The position numbers were made by a program, and so were the translations under genes. Shown piece after piece: positions 1 to 8,654 of a DNA stretch of 64,000 nt. The stretch's first letter is position 1, and the number at the start of each line of letters is the position of its first letter. The stretch covers positions 124,001 to 188,000 of the forward strand of contig NZ_JAFIQT010000008.1 in assembly GCF_017355935.1 (NCBI RefSeq). The letters are read 5' to 3'. This DNA comes from Telluribacter humicola. GTDB taxonomy: Bacteria > Bacteroidota > Bacteroidia > Cytophagales > Spirosomataceae. A model generated the notes under the pieces. The model saw only the letters and a program-made list of their open reading frames with translations. It did not search any database and was not told the DNA's origin.

Positions 1-324
<324 letters not shown>

Positions 325-340
325 TTAGTCAGAATATTGA

Positions 341-348
341 CAAAGGTA
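341..348 (-). promoter_or_regulatory. Bacteroidetes-type -7 box before ahcY
   Basis: On the minus strand this reads TACCTTTG, matching the Bacteroidetes -7 consensus TAnnTTTG. It ends 31 bp upstream of the ahcY start codon. No good TTTG is seen at the -33 distance, so this is a half-supported promoter. Confidence 0.4.
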
Positions 349-507
349 CCAGCTAAGACTAATATTTGGAAGAAATGTAGATTAAAATTGCCTAATGAAG
401 CCTAAAATTGGATATATTATCTAATATACCTCTACTGCAGCAGAAAGCTCTAGAAAGATCATCAGCTATATAACTGCTTTACAGATATTTTGTCTAGGGT
501 CACTTTA

Positions 508-544
508 AAGAAAAAGACAGCTTTCACTAGGCTGTCCTTTTCTT
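508..544 (-). terminator. Hairpin terminator of the secreted-protein gene
   Basis: Arms 508-521 and 531-544 pair over 14 positions with one mismatch. On the minus strand the stem is followed by a T-rich run. It lies about 220 bp beyond the stop of the minus-strand gene at 767-1351, so that gene would have a long 3' untranslated region holding the repeats at 571-736. Confidence 0.55.
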
Positions 545-570
545 AATTTATAACAGTATACCCCTCGCTG

Positions 571-736
571 CCGCCAGTTTGCAACTGGCGGCTTATGCTA
601 TTAATAAAGTCTATGACTGGCGCATCAACCAATTTCCTTTGTGCCTTACTCCCAGATAGGTAGTAGTAGGGTAGTTACCGCTGGGCATACAAGTCAAAGA
701 CTTGCCAGATATATCCCGCCAGTTGCAAACTGGCGG
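571..736. repeat. REP-like pair of near-palindromes in opposite orientation
   Basis: The 21-bp unit at 571-591 (core CGCCAGTTTGCAACTGGCG) is the exact reverse complement of the unit at 716-736. Each is itself a near-palindrome with an off-centre spacer. Between them, at 690-704, lies a third hairpin, CAAGTCAAAGACTTG. The arrangement resembles a REP doublet or a small non-autonomous element. I see no transposase gene nearby. The rest of the 310-766 gene-free spacer shows only the terminator at 508-544 and the ahcY promoter box. Confidence 0.65.
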
Positions 737-766
737 GAGCCTCGGGGATCGTATCCGGCTATCCCA

Positions 767-1351
767 TCATACCGGTATCGCTATAGTATAGGTACCATCA
801 GGATAGAAAGTAATCTGTTTTTCGTTGTATACATTTCCACCCTGAACTCTGAATTGTTTAACTCTTAGCGGTTCGCCAGTTTTGGCATGACGAATAGGTA
901 CTCCAGGCTTCTCTTCTGCATTGTACCATCTATCCTGCTTGGGAGGACGAATGTACAGCCTATCCTGAATGACCTCCTGCAGGCAACTAATCAACTCTTC
1001 TTTCTGACTATCAGTCAAGGGTCCCGATAGATGATCCTGGTTGTAAATAAGGACTACGTACCCATTGAAGGAGGCCCACTGCGTGGGAGGATTGTCCCGG
1101 TATCGGTCATCAATGATAGCCCGTAGGTACCACGTCTCCCTCCCCATAAGATCCTTGGACTTCGTTAAATGTACCACTCCTTTATCTCCCAAGTAATACC
1201 GTTTCTGGAAAGATTCCCGTATATACTCCATTAATAAATTTCGCTGTTGATCGTTATGCAGCTTCACTTCCTGGCATAGTTGACCAATACTGGCAGCAGG
1301 CTTAAGGAGTAATAACAGCAAAGGCAATAGGAGGTAAGGTCTTGGTTTCAT
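767..1351 (-). CDS. Secreted protein of unknown function
   Basis: A 194-residue protein with a clear N-terminal signal sequence (MKPRPY, then a leucine-rich core, then a PAASIGQ cleavage region). The mature part is mixed alpha/beta with no motif I recognise; it is rich in charged and aromatic residues and ends in a strand-like QITFYPDGTYTIAIPV. Two cysteines are predicted in the mature protein. It is transcribed alone on the minus strand, with REP-like repeats and a terminator downstream. It does not look like part of the peroxiredoxin operon, because that operon ends in the same orientation upstream of it with a separate spacer. The function is unknown. Confidence 0.7.
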   Translation of the reverse strand: MKPRPYLLLPLLLLLLKPAASIGQLCQEVKLHNDQQRNLLMEYIRESFQKRYYLGDKGVVHLTKSKDLMGRETWYLRAIIDDRYRDNPPTQWASFNGYVVLIYNQDHLSGPLTDSQKEELISCLQEVIQDRLYIRPPKQDRWYNAEEKPGVPIRHAKTGEPLRVKQFRVQGGNVYNEKQITFYPDGTYTIAIPV

Positions 1352-1449
1352 ACGTGCGTAACTTTATGGCAGGAATCTTCTTGACGAATAACAAGATAAG
1401 AACAAAAAAATATTGACGCCATTTTTTTGAGCTTGGGATATACTACCTA

Positions 1450-2040
1450 TTACAACAATACGCAGAAGCTCTTGAAGATAGCGCCTAAGCGTACAGCGTC
1501 AAAGATGCGAGCCTGGGTACCCCCGTGGCCAAGTACCGACTGCTCGTGTGAGGTAACGCAGAGTTCGCACCCGTTGAGAGCCGACACTACCAGGCTTAGC
1601 AGTTCGAAGAACTCCTTACCCAGGACCGGATTCATCATGATGCTCATCTTGATACCTGCCTGGGTAGTTTCGTAGTACTCCTTCTTCACAAAGTGACGGA
1701 AGCGGTAGAATACGTTGTTAGCATTAAGCAACGATACGCACGAAGCTACCTCGGCCAGTTCCTTCTCGTCGGCCCCTTCTTTGGCTGCCAGCTCTTCCAG
1801 AGCAGCGATCAGGGCCGTGCTTTTCTCGTTGATAGCTACACCCAGGGCCAGCAGGAGGGCTTCCTTACGGTTCAGGTTTTGTGACTTGAGTACGTTACCT
1901 ACGTTGATCTTGAGGTCCTTGAGGTAACGGTGGTCCTGCTTGGCGAGCTTGTCCAGCAAGACGCTTTCAAAATCAGTCGGAAGGTTTACTTCCTTATATA
2001 GCGACTCCTTCGGGTTGGTCGCGGCTGCGAATGGATACAT
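1450..2040 (-). CDS. ahpD: AhpD-like alkylhydroperoxidase (carboxymuconolactone decarboxylase fold)
   Basis: 196 residues. The catalytic motif CELCVTSHE lies at about residues 158-166 (Cys158, Cys161, His165), in the order found in AhpD, where the CxxC pair and the following His reduce peroxides or recycle AhpC. The N-terminal two thirds are helical, as in the family; length is slightly above the 177 residues of the mycobacterial protein. It follows ahpC by 83 bp on the same strand, which supports a two-gene operon in which AhpD is the reductant adapter for AhpC. No ahpF-like reductase is nearby. The start ATG (complement 2038-2040) is the only reasonable one. Confidence 0.9.
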   Translation of the reverse strand: MYPFAAATNPKESLYKEVNLPTDFESVLLDKLAKQDHRYLKDLKINVGNVLKSQNLNRKEALLLALGVAINEKSTALIAALEELAAKEGADEKELAEVASCVSLLNANNVFYRFRHFVKKEYYETTQAGIKMSIMMNPVLGKEFFELLSLVVSALNGCELCVTSHEQSVLGHGGTQARIFDAVRLGAIFKSFCVLL

Positions 2041-2123
2041 GGTATTGATCTGGTTAAATGAGAGTTAAAAAAGAGGGGGAGGCTTGTGGCCACCCCCGGT
2101 ATAGTTTCTGCCTTTACGAAAGA

Positions 2124-2678
2124 TTAAGCTTCAATAGTAGCCTCGCCTTTTGTCCAGTTGCAGGGGCACAGTTCGTCAGTCTGCAGAGCATCCAGTACGC
2201 GGATCACTTCATTAACGTTACGGCCTACCGACAGGTCATTTACACATACCCAACGGATGATACCCTGAGGATCTACGATGTACGTTACACGATACGCTAC
2301 TTTCTCGTTGGCTTCGAGGATACCCAGTTCTTCGGCCAGTGACTTCGACGTATCAGCCAGCATTGGGAACTGCAGGCCACGCAGGTCGTCGTGGTTTTTG
2401 CGCCAGGCCAGGTGAACGAACTCAGTGTCAGTAGAAGCACCAATCAGGATCGCGTCACGATCAGCGAAGTCTTCCACGTGCTTGTTGAATTCAGCGATTT
2501 CGGTAGGGCACACGAATGTGAAATCCTTAGGCCACCAGAACATCACCATCCACTTACCGGCATTCTTATGGTCTTCTGAAGTAATGTCGTAGAACTCCTG
2601 ACCTTTTTCGAGGGATACAACGGCCGTTTTCTTGAATTCAGGGAAAACCGAACCTACAGATATAATTGAGTTTCTCAT
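2124..2678 (-). CDS. ahpC: Peroxiredoxin AhpC, two-cysteine type with C-terminal CxC
   Basis: 184 residues from the chosen start. The peroxidatic cysteine is in DFTFVCPTE (Cys57), and the C-terminus has DELCPCNW (Cys171, Cys173), the three-cysteine layout known from mycobacterial and actinobacterial AhpC. The enzyme reduces hydrogen peroxide and organic peroxides in the cytoplasm. An open frame extends 23 codons further upstream, but that extension is cysteine-rich and non-conserved and overlaps a good promoter at 2717-2747; starting at MRNSIISVG is therefore preferred. The downstream partner is ahpD. Confidence 0.95.
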   Translation of the reverse strand: MRNSIISVGSVFPEFKKTAVVSLEKGQEFYDITSEDHKNAGKWMVMFWWPKDFTFVCPTEIAEFNKHVEDFADRDAILIGASTDTEFVHLAWRKNHDDLRGLQFPMLADTSKSLAEELGILEANEKVAYRVTYIVDPQGIIRWVCVNDLSVGRNVNEVIRVLDALQTDELCPCNWTKGEATIEA

Positions 2679-2716
2679 GATTAGTAGTTTGTAAGATTTG
2701 CACTTTTTAACGAATG

Positions 2717-2747
2717 CAAAGTTACAGGCCACAGCAGAGACTCCCAA
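2717..2747 (-). promoter_or_regulatory. Promoter of ahpC-ahpD
   Basis: On the minus strand, TTGG (2744-2747) is followed after 19 bp by TAACTTTG (2717-2724), a full match to the Bacteroidetes -7 consensus TAnnTTTG. The predicted transcript starts just upstream of the ATG at 2678, which argues against the longer reading frame. Confidence 0.6.
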
Positions 2748-2887
2748 GTCAGTGCATAGTATGATTCCTGGAAAATGTTAAACGGAAAGCAGGAAGTGAT
2801 ATATGTCAGTAATGAGAAGAATGTAGGTCGTAAAGAAGCTAGTAGAACAGTACTTGGGAATAATAGTACTTATCAAATAAGTAAAGC

Positions 2888-2930
2888 AACAGACTGCCAT
2901 TCTTAATATGGATAAGAATGGCAGTCTGTT
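2888..2930 (-). terminator. Long perfect hairpin downstream of murF
   Basis: Arms 2888-2905 and 2913-2930 are perfectly complementary over 18 bp with a 7-nt loop. It lies about 85 bp past the murF stop on the minus strand and is followed on that strand by a moderately T-rich stretch. A transcription terminator is the simplest reading, although the T-run is weak. The rest of 2748-3016 shows nothing else. Confidence 0.6.
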
Positions 2931-3016
2931 AGGTACTGGTACAGTAGCTGGCTGATTAGGAAGAATAATTCTTAAAATACTTTGGGATACTTACATCTCC
3001 CCCAAAAGCAGGTACT

Positions 3017-4318
3017 TTATATAAACTGCACTACACTTTCCAGCCCCATACCCCGCGATCCTTTGATAAGGATATGCGTATCCTGCTGAGGATTATCCAT
3101 GATCCAGTTGTGCAGTGAAAACTTATCCGGGAAATAGTAGGCCTTGGGCAGGGGCGGTAAGGCGTGTGCTATGAGTTTTCCGGACAGTATAACCAGGTCA
3201 AAGTTTCCCTGCGCGATCAACTGCCCCAGTGCCAGGTGCTCCGCTTCGGTTTCGTCGCCCAGCTCGAGCATATCCCCCAGGATCACCATTTTGCGCTGGG
3301 CTTTGAGGTGAGTAAAGTTACCAATGGCAGCCACCATGGACGAAGGGTTAGCATTGTAGGCATCCAGTACAATAGTATTAGAGCCCTTCTGAATTACCTG
3401 TGAGCGGTTGTTATCAGGCTGGTAGTTGGCAATGGCTTCGTGAGCATCCACTTCCTCTACACCCATATGGATACCTATGGCCAGGGCTGCGCACATATTG
3501 TCAAAGTTATAGCTGCCCGGCAGGTGCGTTGTCACGGTTTTGCCGTTGTTGCCCCGATAGACTACTTGTGGGGTATCTTCCAGTAGGGTAGGATTGACGG
3601 CACCATTCTCTGAGCGATAAAAAACAATTTCTTTAAAAGCATGACGCTTGCTGACCATTTCCATCAAGGTGTCATTTTGTGCATTTACAAATACAGTCCG
3701 CTTCTTTTTAGAAAGAAAGTCGTACAACTCACCTTTTCCCTTGCGAACCCCTTCGATTCCTCCGAAACCTTCCAGGTGCGCCTTGCCTATGTTAGTGATC
3801 ATGCCATGCGAGGGTTCGGCAATGCTGCTGAGCAGGGCTATCTCCTGCTGGTGATTGGCGCCCATTTCTACCACCGCCATTTCATATTTAGCAGGGTCAA
3901 TAGCCAGTAAGGTAAGGGGGACTCCTATATGATTATTAAGGTTGCCACGCGTGGCGTAGGTTCTGAATTTCATGGCCAGTACGGCGGCTATTAATTCCTT
4001 GGTAGTAGTCTTGCCGTTGGAGCCGGTCAGGCCTATCACCGGAAAGTCAAATGTACGGCGGTGGTGGCGGGCCAGATCCTGCAGGGCCAGCAGTACATCA
4101 TCCACCAGTACATAGCGCTCATCCTGCACTACCTCCGGGTTGTCCACGACTACGTAGGCAGCTCCCTTGGTGAGGGCTTCGGAGGCAAAGAGGTTTCCAT
4201 CAAATTTATCTCCTTTGAGGGCAAAGAAGAGGCAGCCAGGCTCGATCTTGCGGGTATCAGTGGATACCGTCCGGTGTTTCAGGTATACCTGGTATAGTTC
4301 GGCAGTAGTAGTCGACAT
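3017..4318 (-). CDS. murF: UDP-N-acetylmuramoyl-tripeptide--D-alanyl-D-alanine ligase
   Basis: 433 residues, the usual MurF length. It adds D-Ala-D-Ala to the UDP-MurNAc tripeptide in the cytoplasm, the last soluble step of peptidoglycan precursor assembly. The ATP-binding loop GLTGSNGKTTTKE lies at about residues 96-108, followed by NLNNHIGVPLTLL, EMGANHQQEI and LDAYNANPSSM, all Mur-ligase signatures. The N-terminal STDTRKIEPGCLFFALKGDKFDG segment is the substrate-binding domain. It is not in a dcw cluster here; it stands alone between the ahp pair and a divergent cargo-protein gene. Start ATG complement at 4316-4318. Confidence 0.97.
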   Translation of the reverse strand: MSTTTAELYQVYLKHRTVSTDTRKIEPGCLFFALKGDKFDGNLFASEALTKGAAYVVVDNPEVVQDERYVLVDDVLLALQDLARHHRRTFDFPVIGLTGSNGKTTTKELIAAVLAMKFRTYATRGNLNNHIGVPLTLLAIDPAKYEMAVVEMGANHQQEIALLSSIAEPSHGMITNIGKAHLEGFGGIEGVRKGKGELYDFLSKKKRTVFVNAQNDTLMEMVSKRHAFKEIVFYRSENGAVNPTLLEDTPQVVYRGNNGKTVTTHLPGSYNFDNMCAALAIGIHMGVEEVDAHEAIANYQPDNNRSQVIQKGSNTIVLDAYNANPSSMVAAIGNFTHLKAQRKMVILGDMLELGDETEAEHLALGQLIAQGNFDLVILSGKLIAHALPPLPKAYYFPDKFSLHNWIMDNPQQDTHILIKGSRGMGLESVVQFI

Positions 4319-4432
4319 TGTTATAGAATAGTAGCTAAGACCAAATAGCGGTAAATTTCGTTTATTTTAAAGCAGGTCATCCAAAACCTGATTTTATTCG
4401 TAGGTCCAAAAATACATGAATATTCTTCAACG

Positions 4433-6658
4433 ATGAGAATACCTCTCCTGTATCTATTTATACTTCTTCAGGTCTCCTTCAGGTTACAGGCTCAGACGCC
4501 CTGGTTCCGGACAGATACCCTAACGCCGGTTAGCTACCAGGGCAAGCCTCTGCTGAACCCGTGGGCGGGCGGACTCAACGCCGGTCAATTCTCCAAAATG
4601 CATCTGAACAATGACGGCGTAGAGGATCTGGTAGTATTTGATCGTACCAATAATAAAGTCACTACGTTTCTGGCTGATCCGGCTACCAAAGCCTTTCGAT
4701 ATGCCCCCGCCTACGAAGCGCGCTTCCCCTTCGTGCAAAACTGGATGCTGCTCGTTGATTACGATCAGGATGGACATAAAGATCTCTTCACCCATACCCC
4801 ACAGGGAGTACAGGTGTACCGTCAGGAGCTGAATGGTACTTCCTGGACCTGGAAGCTGGCCAAGCCCCTGCTGTATTCCAGAGGCTTCTCGGGACGAATC
4901 AATCTATTGGTCTCGGCTACCGATATACCGGCCCTTACCGATGTGGACGATGACGGAGACCTTGATATTGTCACTTTTGAGATGCTGGGGCACTACGCGG
5001 AGATGCATCAGAACATGAGTATGGAGAAGTACGGCGTACCGGATAGTCTTGAGTTTATCCGGAATGGCGTGTGCTGGGGAAACTTTACAAAGGAGCATTG
5101 CAATGATTTTCAGTTTGGTCTTGATTGCGGTTCGCTTGAGAGCCTCGGCAGTAGTACCGATGCAACTGCCCGGGTCATGCACTCCGGAGATGCGTTGCTG
5201 CTACTTGATCTGAATGGGGATGGAAAGAAAGACATGCTACTGGGCCACGTCACTTGCAATAATATAATGCATCTTGTCAATCAGGGTACCAATCGGGTGG
5301 CCAACTACACCAGCTTTAGTACCACCTTCCCGGCTAAAGATCCCATTGATTTTACCATATTTCCGGCCCTATACCTGGAAGATGTAGACTTCGATGGTGT
5401 CAAAGACCTGTTGGCTGCTCCTAATGTGTATGCCAACGAAGGAAACCTGATGGACTTCCGGGCCTCCGGCTGGTACTACCACAACAACGGTACGGCTACA
5501 AATCCAGACTTCGTGCTGCGTCAGAAAGGTTTCCTTCAGGATCAGATGATAGATGTCGGCGAGAATGCCGCCCCGGCCTTTTTTGATGTAGATGGTGACG
5601 GTGATCTGGACCTATTCATTGGAACAGGGGGAGTACGTAAGGGCAATGGATTTAGGGCAAGTATGTGGTACCTACGTAATGTAGGTACAGCTCGTGAGCC
5701 GCGCTATGAAGTGGCCTCCGAAGACTACCTCTCGCTATCGGAATCATTGCAGATTACAAACCTGCGCCCCCAGTGGGCTGATTTTAATGGGGATGGTGTG
5801 CCAGATTTGGGCTTTGCAGGGGTTACCTTCAAAGGAACAGAGTATCGGTACATGCCTAATCGTGCTTCGCGTGGGGCCGCCGCTCAGCTTAATGCCGCCG
5901 AGGCCGTAACCTTGGTACTGCCCGCCGAAGTACAACCCGGCGATTCACCCTATTTTTATGATGTTGATCGGGATGGCGACCTGGACCTGATCGTTGGAAA
6001 GACCCAGGGTAATATCGCTTACTACCTCAATACCGGCACGGCCCGTCAGCCGGTATTCCAGCTACAGACCGACGAACTGGCTAATGTTTCATTTAATTAC
6101 CGCGGACGCTTTGTAAGTATTGGTGTAGAAGATATAAATCTGGATGGCCAGCCTGATCTGCTAACCACCGATCAGAGTGGAACCATGAAGATATTTCATT
6201 CTGGTGAATGGGGGAAATGGAGCAAGCATGATAGCCTTCTGGTAGAGAACCCGGTACTAGATCGTACCATACAGCCTTACCTGGGTACCTATCTGTATCC
6301 TGCCGTAGCCGATTATAACGGTGATGGCAAACCTGACCTTGCCATAGGTACAAACGCCGGAGGACTGCGCCTGATGACCAATATCCTGCCTGTGACTATT
6401 ACCGCTCCTGAGCCGGGTCTCACCTGGCGTGCCGAGGTATTTCCGAGCCCGGCTGTTGACTACGTATATATAACAACGGATACTAATGCAGAGGTGGAAG
6501 TATATAATCTGCAGGGTATCACTATGCTGCCTAAACCACTGCCGGTTAAGGCCAATCAGGAGGCGGTAGTGGATATTCAAAACTGGGTACCAGGACTTTA
6601 TATTTTTCGAATTAGCAATACCAGGGGCGTAGTAGTAAAGAAAGTACTTGTGCGGTAG
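4433..6658 (+). CDS. FG-GAP/VCBS-repeat protein with type IX secretion C-terminal domain
   Basis: 741 residues. A signal peptide (MRIPLLYLFILLQVS...RLQAQ) leads into repeated calcium-binding-like FG-GAP/VCBS units: DVDDDGDLDIVTF, DLNGDGKKDMLLG, DVDGDGDLDLFIG, DVDRDGDLDLIVG, DINLDGQPDLLTT and DYNGDGKPDLAIG, consistent with a beta-propeller. The last 80 or so residues form a sorting domain (VFPSPAVDYVYITTD, then NTRGVVVKKVLVR) typical of proteins exported by the type IX system and anchored or released at the cell surface. No enzymatic domain is visible, so a surface adhesion or scaffold role is an inference. It is divergent from murF and has no operon partners. Confidence 0.9.
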   Translation: MRIPLLYLFILLQVSFRLQAQTPWFRTDTLTPVSYQGKPLLNPWAGGLNAGQFSKMHLNNDGVEDLVVFDRTNNKVTTFLADPATKAFRYAPAYEARFPFVQNWMLLVDYDQDGHKDLFTHTPQGVQVYRQELNGTSWTWKLAKPLLYSRGFSGRINLLVSATDIPALTDVDDDGDLDIVTFEMLGHYAEMHQNMSMEKYGVPDSLEFIRNGVCWGNFTKEHCNDFQFGLDCGSLESLGSSTDATARVMHSGDALLLLDLNGDGKKDMLLGHVTCNNIMHLVNQGTNRVANYTSFSTTFPAKDPIDFTIFPALYLEDVDFDGVKDLLAAPNVYANEGNLMDFRASGWYYHNNGTATNPDFVLRQKGFLQDQMIDVGENAAPAFFDVDGDGDLDLFIGTGGVRKGNGFRASMWYLRNVGTAREPRYEVASEDYLSLSESLQITNLRPQWADFNGDGVPDLGFAGVTFKGTEYRYMPNRASRGAAAQLNAAEAVTLVLPAEVQPGDSPYFYDVDRDGDLDLIVGKTQGNIAYYLNTGTARQPVFQLQTDELANVSFNYRGRFVSIGVEDINLDGQPDLLTTDQSGTMKIFHSGEWGKWSKHDSLLVENPVLDRTIQPYLGTYLYPAVADYNGDGKPDLAIGTNAGGLRLMTNILPVTITAPEPGLTWRAEVFPSPAVDYVYITTDTNAEVEVYNLQGITMLPKPLPVKANQEAVVDIQNWVPGLYIFRISNTRGVVVKKVLVR

Positions 6659-6853
6659 GTAAACCTACGGCGGTGGTCTTACCGTTGACTACATGTATTT
6701 GCTATTATGGAAAACAACTCATCTCTTTTGTGTGTTGATTGTAAGTCAGTAATATTGTCCTAAAAATGATTTGATATTTGTAGAAATAGATATACTTTGA
6801 TATTGCTTATTTTTTATTAAGTTTATTATTTATAATAGACTGGCAACTAATCT

Positions 6854-7249
6854 ATGGGAAAATCAAATATTTACCTCCTCGTTGAATTAGAGAAGTTTAT
6901 AAAAGGACTCGCTTTGCATTATCAGGATTTGCAGAAAGCATTCTTAATCAATGCGGCTTATTTCCAGATACTGGAGCCTAAATATTTTTCGGATGATCTC
7001 TTTCTGACCTGGAAGAATATAGTTAGACAGGCGAGTGGTCTGAAAGATCCTTTTGCCGTAAAAGAGGCTGTACTCAAAACCCAGATCATGTATACTATTA
7101 GTCAGATGTCAGAGCAGGAATGTTATGAATTGGCTATGAAAATAAACAATCTCTACGTAGCGGTTAGTGCTGAGTTAAAAGGAGCAGAGTCGTATAACCG
7201 GGCAGTTTCTCCTGCCGGTAACTTATCTTTTTCGACTTATCACCAGTAA
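6854..7249 (+). CDS. Small protein of unknown function, paralogue of the gene at 8143
   Basis: 131 residues, largely alpha-helical, no signal peptide or membrane segment. I do not recognise the family. It aligns by eye over most of its length with the 110-residue protein at 8143-8475: AYFQILEPKYFSDDLFLTWKNI corresponds to RYFVELDEESFSEALLPLWLSI, and QMSEQECYELAMKINNLYV to QLSLEECSRIASDLHELYI. The surrounding 6.7-8.6 kb region is AT-richer than its neighbours. An inverted repeat at 7305-7343 may end its transcript. The start ATG at 6854 has no obvious Shine-Dalgarno, as is normal for the phylum. Confidence 0.65.
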   Translation: MGKSNIYLLVELEKFIKGLALHYQDLQKAFLINAAYFQILEPKYFSDDLFLTWKNIVRQASGLKDPFAVKEAVLKTQIMYTISQMSEQECYELAMKINNLYVAVSAELKGAESYNRAVSPAGNLSFSTYHQ

Positions 7250-7304
7250 TAGTACTTACTAACTATTAATTGGTACTATATGCTTTCACAATGTGAAGAG
7301 CCAT

Positions 7305-7343
7305 GGCAGGCTTTTAGTCCCTTATACTTCTCTTGAGCCTGCC
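7305..7343 (+). terminator. Inverted repeat, possible weak terminator
   Basis: GGCAGGCT (7305-7312) pairs with AGCCTGCC (7336-7343), and flanking GAAGAG/CTTCTC bases can extend the stem imperfectly; TTTC follows. It lies 55 bp after the stop of the 6854 gene. Apart from this the 7250-7556 spacer holds nothing I can name. Confidence 0.35.
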
Positions 7344-7556
7344 TTTCATTTAAATAAATTACCGTTTAAAAAGATTTTTTGGTACATATAGTATATATCG
7401 ATATACTTGACGGATTTTTTACAGGACTATTCAGAACATATATAGCTTCAGGTTGTTGTAATCGGAGGTTATCGAATAAAAATAGTGTTCTGAGTATCTT
7501 TTGAATATTTAGTAACAATTCGAGTGCTGAATAGACATATATCCCGCCATCACCAT

Positions 7557-8036
7557 ATGAATCAAAAAATACCCCCAACCAAGGTCGCTACGACAGAGCT
7601 GGCCTTGTTATTTTGTGCCATTATTGGTCTTACAACTGCGTATCTGAGCGTCAAAAAGAGTGGCTTTTCTCCTTTACCTGTTAAGACTTCCTATGCGGCG
7701 GCCCGGGCTGATAGTGAGGAAATTTTCGATAATACATTTGGAGAGTTTCAGGGATCTATACTGGCATCGTATGACGACCGGTTTCCGCTGTTATATAACC
7801 AGATCCAGGAGTACGAATTAGAAAAGGGGATGAGAGATGGAATTATTGTGCTTTTGAAAAAGCAGACTAAGGTATTGGTCGTAAAGAGAGATGAAATAGT
7901 ATCATTGGTAGAGGTACAGGCAGGGGAGCATTACAAGAAAAAACTGTATGTACTTACAGCTTGCCTGAAGAAGTATGGTGATGCTATACACAAGAGAGAG
8001 ACATTCAGGGCTTTAGCGACTACAGAGCCTCGATAG
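7557..8036 (+). CDS. Small membrane-anchored protein of unknown function
   Basis: 159 residues from the ATG at 7557; an in-frame ATG 11 codons earlier adds only a histidine-rich leader. One hydrophobic segment (ELALLFCAIIGLTTAYLSV, about residues 13-31) can anchor it in the inner membrane, and the remainder is soluble, charged and probably helical. There is no lipobox and I recognise no family. It lies between two paralogous small-protein genes (6854 and 8143) on the same strand, so the three may form one functional group; that is inference from position only. Confidence 0.55.
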   Translation: MNQKIPPTKVATTELALLFCAIIGLTTAYLSVKKSGFSPLPVKTSYAAARADSEEIFDNTFGEFQGSILASYDDRFPLLYNQIQEYELEKGMRDGIIVLLKKQTKVLVVKRDEIVSLVEVQAGEHYKKKLYVLTACLKKYGDAIHKRETFRALATTEPR

Positions 8037-8142
8037 ATGCATTAAAATAAAAGTAACATCAAAAATCTTGCCATTTTAGAATTATTTACAGATATTGCTT
8101 TGGATTACGAAATCCACCCTACCAATAACTGTGATAGTCTAA

Positions 8143-8475
8143 ATGAATACAACTTCCTCATGTGAGATCTATGAGAAGCTCTATTCAATTATCAATTGCC
8201 TTATAGTCGGAAAGGGGGACATTAAGTCCCGCCTCTTACATAAGGACAGATATTTTGTTGAGCTCGATGAAGAAAGTTTTTCGGAAGCCCTTTTGCCCCT
8301 GTGGCTTTCGATCCGAATCCGACTGATGGGCTATGGGCAATACGCTAGCCGTAACCAGAAGTTGGCCGCTGTAAAGCAAAACGGAGTGCAGTTGAGTTTG
8401 GAAGAGTGTTCACGTATAGCGTCTGATTTACATGAGCTTTACATAAAGCTGCAGCATGAGTACTATGCTCGCTAA
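8143..8475 (+). CDS. Small protein of unknown function, paralogue of the gene at 6854
   Basis: 110 residues, helical, soluble. The conserved pattern shared with the protein at 6854 is YFxxLxxxxFSxxLxxxW in the middle and a (S/Q)LxxEECxxIAxxLxxLY-like helix near the C-terminus. It is shorter at the C-terminus than its paralogue. The gene ends 98 bp before a strong terminator (8573-8613), which closes the small-gene block. Function unknown; the pairing with a diverged copy suggests duplication rather than chance. Confidence 0.65.
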   Translation: MNTTSSCEIYEKLYSIINCLIVGKGDIKSRLLHKDRYFVELDEESFSEALLPLWLSIRIRLMGYGQYASRNQKLAAVKQNGVQLSLEECSRIASDLHELYIKLQHEYYAR

Positions 8476-8572
8476 GTTTCAGTTTTGAATAAAGCCATAG
8501 GCATTTGCACACTATACACACACACACATACCTTTTTTAGGGAAGCCTTACGCAGGTACCTGATGTCATTGT

Positions 8573-8613
8573 ATTGCTCTTGTCTTCTACAGAAGGCAAG
8601 AGCAATTTTTTTT
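8573..8613 (+). terminator. Rho-independent terminator after the small-gene block
   Basis: ATTGCTCTTG (8573-8582) pairs perfectly with CAAGAGCAAT (8597-8606), inner TTC/GAA bases extend the stem, and a run of eight T follows. This is the best-formed terminator in the region. Confidence 0.85.
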
Positions 8614-8654
8614 AATTAAAGTTTAGAAAGGAGACTACTCTATGTAGGTCTGTA

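Noticed and set aside
641-868. 75-codon plus-strand frame in the repeat-bearing spacer
   Set aside because: It runs across the REP-like unit and into the antisense of the secreted-protein gene; composition is not protein-like.
8510-8530. CA microsatellite after the small gene at 8143
   Set aside because: About seven CA/TA units, too short and imperfect to call a functional phase-variable repeat.
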